Both the position numbers and the translations under genes were made by a program. From Planctomycetaceae bacterium (GTDB lineage: Bacteria > Planctomycetota > Planctomycetia > Pirellulales > Pirellulaceae): DNA of 64,000 nucleotides. The stretch lies in the NCBI GenBank assembly GCA_002709045.1, contig PAPJ01000038.1, forward strand, positions 62,001 through 126,000, read 5' to 3'. A model generated the notes under the pieces. The model searched no databases, was not told where the DNA came from, and saw nothing but the letters and a program-made list of their open reading frames with translations. Below are positions 18,727-26,914 of this stretch, piece by piece (position 1 is the stretch's first letter; every line of letters starts with the position of its first letter).

Positions 18727-19563
18727 TTAAAACGTGGCAGCCGCCGTACCCAATTGTTCAAGCTGAACTTTAACAACATCCCCTTTCTTCAGCCACTGTG
18801 TCTGAACGACGCTCCCCAGCATTACAATCCAACCGGCCGAAAGTTCGTAACCCAACGCCGATTGTTCATTGGCCAGCCAGACCAGTGCCTCAAGTGGATG
18901 CCCATTGATAATATCACGTCCAAAACCCGCACCGACCTCTTTGTTATTAATATGCATTTTGCCGCGTATGGCCGGCAGGTCAATCTGCTCCCAATCATAG
19001 ACAGGTTCACCAAGCACCGCGCCGGCCCCAAAGAAATCGTCTGCGACCCAGGTTCGCCAGTCTGGAATCCTGTTTTCAAAATCCACATAACGATCGTCGA
19101 CAATCTCGATCGCCGCATGGACGGACGCCACGGCGGTCTTGATAGATTGCATCGTATGCGGAGTTGATTGAACTGGGATCGTGTCGCCGAGTGTAACAGC
19201 AATTTCACATTCGACTCCCACATGCAAAAACGAGTCGAACGCATACTGTCCATTTTGGAAAAAGACCGTCGAATCGAAGATAGCACCAGAGCAGGGGTGG
19301 TCCATTCCAAGATATTCCTGCATGACGCTGGTTGTACAGCCGATTTTTGTGCCGACGATAGCTCCATGGCCATCGGAAATCAGGCGTTGATGCACTGCCT
19401 CCTGCAATTGCATCGCATCCGCAATATCCCGAGGTGTTACATCCGGTGGTAATTCACCGATAGGTCGACGACCTTCACCGCGGCCGTTTCTTAATAAAGA
19501 AATGGCCTGTTGCCAGTTCGCTCCCTGTAGGCTATTATCGCCGCCTTCAATTTCGAGACTCAT
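18727..19563 (-). CDS. 2-keto-4-pentenoate hydratase / fumarylacetoacetate hydrolase-like protein
   Basis: A 278-residue soluble protein of the FAH superfamily, closest in layout to 2-keto-4-pentenoate hydratase (MhpD type). Visible landmarks are VGTKIGCTTSVMQEYLGMDHPCSGAIF, the metal-binding acid cluster VGVECEIAVTLG, then AAIEIVDDRY with its Glu and Asp, and GHPLEALVWLANE. Members hydrate or cleave 2-keto acids with a divalent metal. Its ATG overlaps the stop of the D-aminoacylase gene by four bases (ATGA, 19560-19563), so the two are translationally coupled. With the downstream 2-hydroxyacid dehydrogenase this suggests a short keto-acid catabolic branch; the actual substrate is unknown. 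Confidence 0.85.
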   Translation of the reverse strand: MSLEIEGGDNSLQGANWQQAISLLRNGRGEGRRPIGELPPDVTPRDIADAMQLQEAVHQRLISDGHGAIVGTKIGCTTSVMQEYLGMDHPCSGAIFDSTVFFQNGQYAFDSFLHVGVECEIAVTLGDTIPVQSTPHTMQSIKTAVASVHAAIEIVDDRYVDFENRIPDWRTWVADDFFGAGAVLGEPVYDWEQIDLPAIRGKMHINNKEVGAGFGRDIINGHPLEALVWLANEQSALGYELSAGWIVMLGSVVQTQWLKKGDVVKVQLEQLGTAAATF

Positions 19564-21257
19564 CGCAATTCATCCCGTGGTCTTTCGCTTAATCTGAGGA
19601 CACGGCCCGCTTTTGTCCCGTTATGCTTACCCCTAGTCAATGTCAGCTCCCCATTGACAATCACATAGGCTATACCTTTGGGATACTGGAAAGGCGCGGT
19701 GTATTCAGACTTATCAATAATGACTTTTGCGTCAAACAACACAAGGTCGGCTTTCTTTCCCACCGCCACCAGTCCGCGATCATCAAGGTTAAGTTTTGCC
19801 GCATTAAGTGATGTAATTTTCTGTACTGCGCTCTCCAGCGAGAGTATTTGTCGATCACGCGAATAATAGCCCAGCAGACGTGGAAAAGTGCCGAAATTTC
19901 GCGGATGTGGATTGCCTTGGCGTAATGGTCCCTCGACCGCATACGCCGAGCCATCCGAACCTACGCTGCACCAGGGTTGTCTCAACGCCAGTAACATGTC
20001 CGGTTCATCATGATGTGCAAATACCGTACTAATACCGCCACCGTTTTCAATCAGGAGGTCGAGCATATCTGCCAGTTTGTTGTTCCTGGTTCCCCGCAAG
20101 GCAAAAACCCGATCCATCGTTAGACCCTTATACTGATGTTCTCCGCTGATCAGCATGCGGCCCCAATCTTTTCCGACCGCGGTGTAATGGTTATACCAGC
20201 CCTCAATCCCATTTTCGGCATCAGCAATAATTCGTTCACGCGTTTCTGTTGACGCGAGTCGCTCAAGCATCTTCTTATCCCCCCCCTCGTGGGCCCAGGG
20301 TGGTACTATACTCTTGAGGTTATTGTTACCCCTCGTATACGGATAAACATTAGCTTGCACATCAATGCCCTCATCTCGGGCGTTGTCAATAATCTCAATG
20401 AGTCGGTTCATTTTCCCCCAGTATTTCTGATCCGCAATCTTTAGATGAATAATATCTAACCGCACCTCCGCCTGACGTGCCACGTCAATTGCTTCTTCAA
20501 CTGCGTCGAACACTCCTAATCCTTCGTTTCGAATATGGATTGAAAACAGGCCATCGAAGGGAGAAATTTGACGTGCCAGGCGTACCACATCGCGGGTTTC
20601 TGCCAAGGAGCCTGGAGGAGTCATTACCTGAGACGACAAACCGCCTGCGCCATCGAGCATAGCTTGGCGTACTAACTGTTCCATTTGCAGGAACTGTTGT
20701 TCCGTTGGTCGGTCAAAGGACTTCCCCATCACGCATTCCCATACCGCCGCAAGTCCTACGTAACTAACGACATTCACGCTCGTTCGTTGCTTTTCCAAAA
20801 CGGAAAAATATTCCGCCAATGTATTCCATCTGGCTATTCCCTGAGGCGTCATCACCGCCCCTCCGGGGCGCATTCCCAGTGCCGGACCGGCCGAAAAACC
20901 TTCTCCTAGTACCTCGGTTGTCACACCCTGATGTATCTTTCCTAAAGCCCGGCCATCACGAAGAAGTAAGCTGTCGGAATGCGAGTGGATATCGATAAAA
21001 CCGGGCGTTAGGACCAATCCAGTTGCATCGATCGTCTTCCGCGCAGGTTTATCAATATTACGGCTAATAGCAACGATACGGTCTCCGACGGTTGCCACAT
21101 CCAGCCAGGCCCAGGGTCTACCCGAACCATCAATAACACGTGCATTCTTAATTAACACGTCGTACTGGTCATGCTCGGCGGCGTTGAGTGCCGACACCTT
21201 TATCATGGCGACAGAAAACAACAGACTATATAGAAGCCATGTTTTTAATGAATACAT
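19560..21257 (-). CDS. N-acyl-D-amino-acid deacylase (amidohydrolase superfamily), exported
   Basis: I start at ATG 21257, with GAAGGA just upstream and a signal peptide following (MYSLKTWLLYSLLFSVAMIKVSALNAAE); the frame is open to 21317. The ~565-residue protein is a D-aminoacylase-type amidohydrolase: DVLIKNARVIDGSGRP opens the urease-like beta-sandwich, TPGFIDIHSHSD carries the metal-binding H-x-H, IRNEG and DIIHLKIADQKYWGK carry further metal ligands including the Lys/His region, and GSDGSAYA the catalytic Asp. Such enzymes cut N-acyl groups off D-amino acids and a few act on other amides. The signal peptide implies action outside the cytoplasm, for example on peptidoglycan-derived N-acyl-D-amino acids. 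Confidence 0.88.
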   Translation of the reverse strand: MYSLKTWLLYSLLFSVAMIKVSALNAAEHDQYDVLIKNARVIDGSGRPWAWLDVATVGDRIVAISRNIDKPARKTIDATGLVLTPGFIDIHSHSDSLLLRDGRALGKIHQGVTTEVLGEGFSAGPALGMRPGGAVMTPQGIARWNTLAEYFSVLEKQRTSVNVVSYVGLAAVWECVMGKSFDRPTEQQFLQMEQLVRQAMLDGAGGLSSQVMTPPGSLAETRDVVRLARQISPFDGLFSIHIRNEGLGVFDAVEEAIDVARQAEVRLDIIHLKIADQKYWGKMNRLIEIIDNARDEGIDVQANVYPYTRGNNNLKSIVPPWAHEGGDKKMLERLASTETRERIIADAENGIEGWYNHYTAVGKDWGRMLISGEHQYKGLTMDRVFALRGTRNNKLADMLDLLIENGGGISTVFAHHDEPDMLLALRQPWCSVGSDGSAYAVEGPLRQGNPHPRNFGTFPRLLGYYSRDRQILSLESAVQKITSLNAAKLNLDDRGLVAVGKKADLVLFDAKVIIDKSEYTAPFQYPKGIAYVIVNGELTLTRGKHNGTKAGRVLRLSERPRDELR

Positions 21258-21348
21258 CCATAGGTCCTTCTCGGTTATTTCGGTCCTCCTCCAGTTTAAT
21301 GCAAGTATTAGGACCATGCACCTTCGTCTTCCACGCTAAAATAACCTG

Positions 21349-22167
21349 ATGAATTCAAAACAACTCAGAAGCGACATACGCTGGACGGTTGATAGTCCCA
21401 GCCTGTTAACATCGCCGCTATGTTCGTTGAAGTTATGCAGGGATGCTGAACTAATACCCACGCTGGATATGTGCCCTGAGTTTTCTCCGACGGTGGGCCG
21501 TTATTTTGAATGCATTGTCAACGGCTTGCTTCATTCAGAGAACGGGGTGGAGATTCTGGAACATTCACTCCAAATATTTGATAACGACCGAACCATCGGG
21601 GAATTGGATTTTATCTACCGGCGACCATCCGGTTTAATCACCCATTTAGAAGTGGCCGTTAAGTTCTATTTATACTATGAAAATAAAATTGATAAACAGT
21701 GTTATTTCATAGGCCCAAATCCTACTGATACATTCGAGAATAAAATACAGCGGCTTTTGCAACACCAATTACCCTTAAGCCAGAAGGCCTATCCGGCGGT
21801 TAACGATAGACAAGCATTCATGAAGGGTTCGATATTTTACCCTCCCAACGCAAAAGCGAAAAAACGACTGCCCAGGAATTTGAATCCCGCGCACTCGCGC
21901 GGTACGTGGATATTTGCTAACAATCTCGCCTATTATGACATGTTCCCAAATGATGTTTTCGCGATCTGCGAAAAACCACATTGGCTTGCATTCCCTTTAG
22001 ACGAATCACGTTATCAATCACACACTCAGATCCGCCAAATTGTAATAGAGCGGTTTCGCAGGCAATGCCGGCCGTTAATGTTGAGTCGACTAAAGAAGGA
22101 GGACGGTTATTACATCGAACAGGAGCGTTTGTTTGTCGTACCTGAAGGCTGGCCAAATCTAAACTAA
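21349..22167 (+). CDS. DUF1853 family protein (PD-(D/E)XK nuclease-like fold)
   Basis: A 272-residue cytoplasmic protein without signal or membrane segments. It matches DUF1853 (PF08907): LTSPLCSL near the start, VGRYFECIVNGLL, then the diagnostic GELDFIYR...THLEVAVKFYLYY and FIGPNPTDTFENKIQRLLQHQLPLS. The Asp in GELDF and the Glu-x-x-x-Lys in EVAVK resemble the catalytic core of the PD-(D/E)XK nuclease superfamily, to which this family has been related. It is divergent from the D-aminoacylase (91-base gap) and has no obvious functional link with its neighbours. Activity is unproven. Confidence 0.85.
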   Translation: MNSKQLRSDIRWTVDSPSLLTSPLCSLKLCRDAELIPTLDMCPEFSPTVGRYFECIVNGLLHSENGVEILEHSLQIFDNDRTIGELDFIYRRPSGLITHLEVAVKFYLYYENKIDKQCYFIGPNPTDTFENKIQRLLQHQLPLSQKAYPAVNDRQAFMKGSIFYPPNAKAKKRLPRNLNPAHSRGTWIFANNLAYYDMFPNDVFAICEKPHWLAFPLDESRYQSHTQIRQIVIERFRRQCRPLMLSRLKKEDGYYIEQERLFVVPEGWPNLN

Positions 22168-22227
22168 TCATGCAGTTTTGAGGAAACCACCTGCTTTTGC
22201 CGAATTGTAGAAATGATTAAACGTGCA

Positions 22228-22251
22228 ATTATCAAAGGACGATGTGATAAT
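22228..22251 (+). promoter_or_regulatory. Inverted repeat with extended -10-like element upstream of DUF1501 gene
   Basis: ATTATCA (22228-22234) and TGATAAT (22245-22251) form a perfect seven-base dyad with a ten-base spacer. The right arm is part of TGTGATAAT, which resembles an extended -10 promoter element (TGn then GATAAT). A start site near 22258 would leave a ~23-base leader to the ATG at 22281. No good -35 is seen. A repressor or activator site overlapping the promoter is a reasonable reading. Confidence 0.4.
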
Positions 22252-22280
22252 AGAGAGGGTACATATTGGATGGAGAGATT

Positions 22281-23684
22281 ATGCATAATTACCAATTGAA
22301 CCGTCGTCAGGCCCTATTGGCGGCAGGAATCGGAACTGCGTCTTTAGCAATGCCCGGTGTGGTCATGGGCACAGATCAACGCGATAAAAGCGGCACTCCC
22401 GTAAGATCAGACAAGTCCTGCATTTTCGTCCTTCTGTGTGGTGGTCCCAGTCATGTTGATACCTGGGATATGAAACCCGAGGCGCCAGACACTATACGCG
22501 GACCCTATCGCCCGATATCCACGAAGGTTCCCGGCATGCAAATCAACGAAATGCATACGGAATTAGCGAAACACACGGATAAATTTACACTAATTAATTC
22601 GATGCAGCATCCCGGTGCGATCAGCAATCATTTTGATGCTATGCATAACCTCCTAAGTGGGCAGTCTGTTAAACGCGTCCAACAGGGTGTACCTGATGAC
22701 CAGCCCTACATCGGATCGTTTGTAGCAAAACACAGTCCCAGTACTCGGAATATCGTATCTAATGCCTGGCTGATCAAATGTGTTGGTGCTCCAGTTTTTT
22801 GTGCACCGAATATTGGAGTGGGTGGCTATCTAGGGTCCGCCTACGCACCGGTTTTTGTCGGTTCTGAAAAAAACCATCCGGCAATGGATGACTTCGAGCC
22901 ACCACAAATATATGATCTCGGTGATCCCCAACGACTTGCCAAGCGTCGTTCACTACTGGGCAACCTTGAAAGCGATATGCTTAATAGTGATCCGTTGGGT
23001 GCAGACTGGGATAATCTGCGTGAGATGGGGTATGAAGCCATGACACGCTCCGAAGGTCGGGAAGCCTTTCAAATGCAACGCGAGGCTGATAATACCCGTG
23101 ATCGGTATGGTCGCCATCCCCTAGGACAAAACTTGCTTCTCGCACGCCGAATGGTCGAAGCTGGAGTGCGTTTTGTAACGGTCAACGGTTGGACCGGACA
23201 GGCGCCCCACGATACTCAGGGCCCACCCAGTAGTAGCTGGGATATGCACGGCGGAAATATGGGAATGGGTAATGCATTCGGGTCAGGCTCGTATGGTATG
23301 AATTTCTGTCTTCCACGACTCGATCAGGCCTTGTCCGCGTTATTAGAAGATTTAGATGACCGAGGCATGCTCGATAATACATTGGTCGTCGTAACAGGTG
23401 AATTTGGCCGCACACCGAAGATTCTGACTCAACAGCCACCAGGTCGGCAACATTGGCCTAAATGCTTTTCTTCGATCATGGCGGGATGTGGGATAGCCGG
23501 CGGACAGGTCTACGGTAAGACTGATCGTTTAGCAGGTTATGTCGCTCATAATCCGGTACGCCCGGAGGAATTCTCTGCTTCAATCTATCATGCCTTAGAT
23601 ATCCCGCTTAACGAACCACAAAACAATACCGGCATTTCCAGACCCATCACGACCGGAAAACCAATTATGGAGCTCTTCGGTTAA
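22281..23684 (+). CDS. DUF1501 family Tat-exported protein (unpaired subtype)
   Basis: ATG 22281 is preferred over TTG 22266: GGAGAG lies six bases upstream and the Tat signal (LNRRQALLAAGIGTASLAMPG) then starts near the N-terminus. The ~467-residue protein has the DUF1501 landmarks LCGGPSHVDTWDMKPEAP, LGQNLLLARRMVEAGVRFVTV, WDMHGG, TGEFGRTPKI and GRQHWPKCFSSIMAGCG. The His-Trp pair after GR and the WDMKP motif set it with the other two unpaired copies (25201, 38814). It lies 20 bases upstream of a ceramidase-like gene and has no cytochrome partner next to it. Function unknown. Confidence 0.92.
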   Translation: MHNYQLNRRQALLAAGIGTASLAMPGVVMGTDQRDKSGTPVRSDKSCIFVLLCGGPSHVDTWDMKPEAPDTIRGPYRPISTKVPGMQINEMHTELAKHTDKFTLINSMQHPGAISNHFDAMHNLLSGQSVKRVQQGVPDDQPYIGSFVAKHSPSTRNIVSNAWLIKCVGAPVFCAPNIGVGGYLGSAYAPVFVGSEKNHPAMDDFEPPQIYDLGDPQRLAKRRSLLGNLESDMLNSDPLGADWDNLREMGYEAMTRSEGREAFQMQREADNTRDRYGRHPLGQNLLLARRMVEAGVRFVTVNGWTGQAPHDTQGPPSSSWDMHGGNMGMGNAFGSGSYGMNFCLPRLDQALSALLEDLDDRGMLDNTLVVVTGEFGRTPKILTQQPPGRQHWPKCFSSIMAGCGIAGGQVYGKTDRLAGYVAHNPVRPEEFSASIYHALDIPLNEPQNNTGISRPITTGKPIMELFG

Positions 23685-23704
23685 CCGAGTATCATCAGTT
23701 CGAT

Positions 23705-25138
23705 ATGTTTAACAGTGTTTCTCCGAGTACTGCCTTTAAGCGTGTAACGCTTACGTGCACAATTGACTGCAGGTTACTATATCTTCTGTTTTTATTTCTC
23801 TTTTTATTGGCCGACTCGACACTTTATGGGGCCACCTGGCGGGCCGGGTTTGCAAAACATGTAATCACGCCGGCCGAACCAACCTGGATGGCAGGCTATG
23901 CAAGTCGTAACAGGCCGGCAGAAGGAAAGATCGGTGAACTCTACGCCAAGGCCATGGTGCTTGAAGATGTTAACAAACAACGTTTCGTTCTAGTCACATT
24001 AGATTTAATCAGTGTTCCCCACACACTACGCGACTATCTTGAAAACTACGTCCATGACCAGTTCGATCTTCCCCCAGCTTCTCTGTTGATCAATTGTTCA
24101 CATACACACTGCGGCCCAGAGATCCGAACGACTCGATGGTCGGAGGACGCTAATCATTCTGACCGTCTAACGCTAGCACGGAAGTACGTGGCGATACTCA
24201 AAACCAGCCTCGCCGCGGTCATAGATTCCGCGACCGGCAGATTAGAACCTGTGAGTCTTGTTTTTTGTCACAGTAGATGCGGTTTTGCAATGAATCGCCG
24301 TACGCCACGGGGTAGTGGTTTTATTAATTTTCCAAATCCGGAAGGACCGGTCGATCATGACGTACCAGTCTTAAAATTTACAGCTGCTGACGGAACAATC
24401 AAAGGAATCATCTTTGGTTATGCATGTCATAACACGACGCTGGGAATTTATAAATTCAGCGGTGACTATGCCGGTGTCGCTCAAAAGCAACTGGAAAACA
24501 CCTATGCCGATGCTATAGCTTTGTTCGTTCTGGGATGCGGAGCTGATATCAACCCTTATCCTCGTGGCACTGTTGCGTTAGCCGAAATCCACGGAACAAC
24601 GCTCGCCACCTCCGTTCAGGCCGCCCTGCAAACAACCCCCACCATCCTCAATGAACCTTTAGACCTGTCTTATGAGAAGGTCAAACTGAAATACTCACCA
24701 GCACCTTCTAAAGAAGAACTCATAACTCGTAGCCGCTCATCAAATAGTTATGAATCTCTGCACGCCGAGAGGCTTCTTAAACAACTAGATCAGCAAGGTC
24801 ATCTTTTAACTGAATACAACGCACCTGTCCAGGTGATTCGCTTCGGTAAACAACTTACCTGGATTGCATTACCCGGGGAAACATGTGTCGATTATTCGCT
24901 ACGTCTCAAAGCGGAACTTGAGAACCATAAAGATCTCGGGCGCCTTTGGGTTTCAGGATACAGTAACGATGTATTTGCCTATCTTCCGAGTCGCCGAGTC
25001 CTACTCGAAGGCGGCTATGAAGGCGGCGGGGCGATGAAATATTTTACAACCGTCCTGCAACACGGGCCCTTTGCTTCAGATATTGAGCAACGCATCATTG
25101 GAAAGGTTAACCAGCTTTTACAACGTTCTTCTCAATGA
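23705..25138 (+). CDS. Neutral/alkaline ceramidase-like protein, secreted
   Basis: A 477-residue protein with a long hydrophobic N-terminal segment (RLLYLLFLFLFLLADSTLYG) and the N-terminal catalytic domain of neutral/alkaline non-lysosomal ceramidases (PF04734). Landmarks are WRAGFAKHVITPAEPTWMAGY, VLVTLDLISVP, INCSHTHCGPE around Ser132 with the zinc-type His residues, FGYACHNTTLG, and LFVLGCGADINPYPRG. True ceramidases are longer with a C-terminal immunoglobulin-like domain; this one stops earlier, as do many planctomycete homologues whose substrates are unknown. It follows a DUF1501 gene by 20 bases and is probably co-transcribed with it. Confidence 0.87.
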   Translation: MFNSVSPSTAFKRVTLTCTIDCRLLYLLFLFLFLLADSTLYGATWRAGFAKHVITPAEPTWMAGYASRNRPAEGKIGELYAKAMVLEDVNKQRFVLVTLDLISVPHTLRDYLENYVHDQFDLPPASLLINCSHTHCGPEIRTTRWSEDANHSDRLTLARKYVAILKTSLAAVIDSATGRLEPVSLVFCHSRCGFAMNRRTPRGSGFINFPNPEGPVDHDVPVLKFTAADGTIKGIIFGYACHNTTLGIYKFSGDYAGVAQKQLENTYADAIALFVLGCGADINPYPRGTVALAEIHGTTLATSVQAALQTTPTILNEPLDLSYEKVKLKYSPAPSKEELITRSRSSNSYESLHAERLLKQLDQQGHLLTEYNAPVQVIRFGKQLTWIALPGETCVDYSLRLKAELENHKDLGRLWVSGYSNDVFAYLPSRRVLLEGGYEGGGAMKYFTTVLQHGPFASDIEQRIIGKVNQLLQRSSQ

Positions 25139-25146
25139 TCACTGTC

Positions 25147-25175
25147 TTTTCAATGTGATTGTCTGTTAATATATC
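25147..25175 (+). promoter_or_regulatory. Predicted sigma70-type promoter for DUF1501 gene at 25201
   Basis: TTTTCA (25147-25152), a 17-base spacer, and TATATC (25170-25175) lie in the 62-base gap before the next gene. A start site near 25182 would leave a leader of about 19 bases containing AAGGA (25187-25191), nine bases before the TTG start codon. The same -35 hexamer and spacer occur before the oxidoreductase gene at 36055. Confidence 0.4.
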
Positions 25176-25200
25176 AATAGCTTCATAAGGATCATTAAAA

Positions 25201-26538
25201 TTGATAAATTTTACCGGCAGGCAACACAGATTATGTGATCGTGTTCAAAGGCGCGATTTTCTATCGGTGGGTACACTTGGTATTGCCGGCCTTACGTTAC
25301 CCCAACTACTCCGTGCCGAAGCGGCAAACGGAGTGAGTTCTCACAAATCCGTCATTATGATCTATCTTACTGGTGGTCCACCGCATCAGGACATGATCGA
25401 TCTTAAGCCGGACGCACCTAGCGAAATACGCGGAGAATTCAGTCCCATCTCGACCACGATTCCCGGTGTCCAGATCTCTGAATTGATGCCGCATACAGCT
25501 GCCATGATGGATAAATTTGTGACCATTCGTTCTCTGGTCGGTTCCGACGGACGTCATTCATCTTTTCAATGCGCCACCGGTCACCGTTTCGCAAATCAAC
25601 CTCAAGGTGGTTGGCCGGAACTTGGCTCTGTGCTTTCCAAATTGAAAGGCACAGTCAACGGTGCGGTTCCCCCATCGATCGATCTGTCGATGCATATGGA
25701 ACATTTGCCTTATAATCTGCCGGGGCCCGGCTTTTTAGGACAGGCACATTCACCGTTTAAACCGACCGGGGAAGCTCTGGCTGACATGTCTCTTGATGAC
25801 ATCAATATTGATCGATTCGATAACCGCCGTCAGCTCCTGCAACGATTCGACTCGCTTAGACGGCGTATTGATAGTGACGGTTATCCGGCCGATGCCGATA
25901 CTTTCACACATCAGGCGCTTAATCTTCTTACTTCCAGCAAGCTTGCCGAAGCCCTCGATCTCAACCGCGAGGATCCGCGGGTGCGCGAAAGCTATGGCAA
26001 GGATGATCCTAATGTCCTGCCCTATTCAAATAAGGGTTATCAGGCGATCGTATCAAAATTCCTTACCGCTCGCCGTTTGGTCGAGGCCGGCGCCCGGATG
26101 GTGACAGTATCCTATGCAGATTTCGATTGGCACAGTGGCAATTTTATACACGCACGCAAAGTGATTCCTCTTTTAGACAAAGCGCTTACTGCATTGGTAA
26201 GTGACCTACATACTCGGGGTTTGCAGGACGATGTGACCGTCGTCGTGTGGGGCGAGTTTGGTCGAACACCAAAAATTAACGCTAACGGCGGACGGGATCA
26301 CTGGACTAACGTCTGTTGCGCCATGCTGGCCGGCGGAGGTATGCCAGCAGGGCAGGTAATAGGCGCGACTAATAAATATGCGGAAGAAGCTATCGATCGC
26401 CCGGTCCATTTCAATGAAGTATTTTCGCAGTTGTATTTTAATCTGGGTATAAATCCCAGTCTCACCACGGTTGATGATTTAACCGGGCGTCCCAGATACC
26501 TCCAGGACGAATATAAACCGCTGGTCGAACTCAGCTAA
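25201..26538 (+). CDS. DUF1501 family Tat-exported protein (unpaired subtype), TTG start
   Basis: A 445-residue protein. No ATG occurs in frame before the twin-arginine signal (VQRRDFLSVGTLGIAGLTLPQLL), and AAGGA lies nine bases before TTG at 25201, so TTG is taken as the start. DUF1501 landmarks are LTGGPPHQDMIDLKPDAPSEIRGEF, KFLTARRLVEAGARMVTVSY, DWHSGNF, GEFGRTPKINANGGRDHW and MLAGGGMPAGQVIGATNKY. This GRDHW/IRGEF subtype matches the copy at 38814 closely. A predicted promoter in the gap suggests separate control from the ceramidase-like gene upstream. Function unknown. Confidence 0.9.
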   Translation: MINFTGRQHRLCDRVQRRDFLSVGTLGIAGLTLPQLLRAEAANGVSSHKSVIMIYLTGGPPHQDMIDLKPDAPSEIRGEFSPISTTIPGVQISELMPHTAAMMDKFVTIRSLVGSDGRHSSFQCATGHRFANQPQGGWPELGSVLSKLKGTVNGAVPPSIDLSMHMEHLPYNLPGPGFLGQAHSPFKPTGEALADMSLDDINIDRFDNRRQLLQRFDSLRRRIDSDGYPADADTFTHQALNLLTSSKLAEALDLNREDPRVRESYGKDDPNVLPYSNKGYQAIVSKFLTARRLVEAGARMVTVSYADFDWHSGNFIHARKVIPLLDKALTALVSDLHTRGLQDDVTVVVWGEFGRTPKINANGGRDHWTNVCCAMLAGGGMPAGQVIGATNKYAEEAIDRPVHFNEVFSQLYFNLGINPSLTTVDDLTGRPRYLQDEYKPLVELS

Positions 26539-26914
26539 TAACGCACCGAAATTCACATGTGTCTACCGGCAGCTAATTATTCTCTGTTGCCAGGGACGGG
26601 ACAAGTGCTCAATCAATGGAATTCGGTTTAATCTTGAATACTCTTTCTTTGATGACTCAGCGGCGTCATTTTACTTGTATCGCATTTATTGTTAACCCGT
26701 TGAAATGAAATAAGTACGATCCAATCACAGTGATGGCTACACGCGATCGTGCAATGAATTATGGCAAAACAGTTTCTTTATCTACATATGGGGATAACTG
26801 TCGATGGTACGCGCCTATTTGTCATCTCAAATAAATAAACACCTTTGTGTTTTAGACATCCCCTATATTAGTCTTAATAGCCTATCCGATTCCTCGTTTT
26901 TAATATGTAGACTC
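26539..26914. other. 376-base gap without a supported gene
   Basis: The region between the DUF1501 stop and the likely start of the beta-helix gene holds no convincing gene, tRNA or terminator on either strand. A short ATGAC...GTCAT dyad with a few following T residues occurs near 26656-26674 but has only five pairs. The last ~110 bases are AT-rich and in frame with the next gene (open from 26804), so promoter elements or an alternative N-terminus could lie there. Confidence 0.5.

Noticed and set aside
26656..26674. ATGAC...GTCAT followed by T residues
   Set aside because: Only five pairs and a large loop; too weak to call a terminator.
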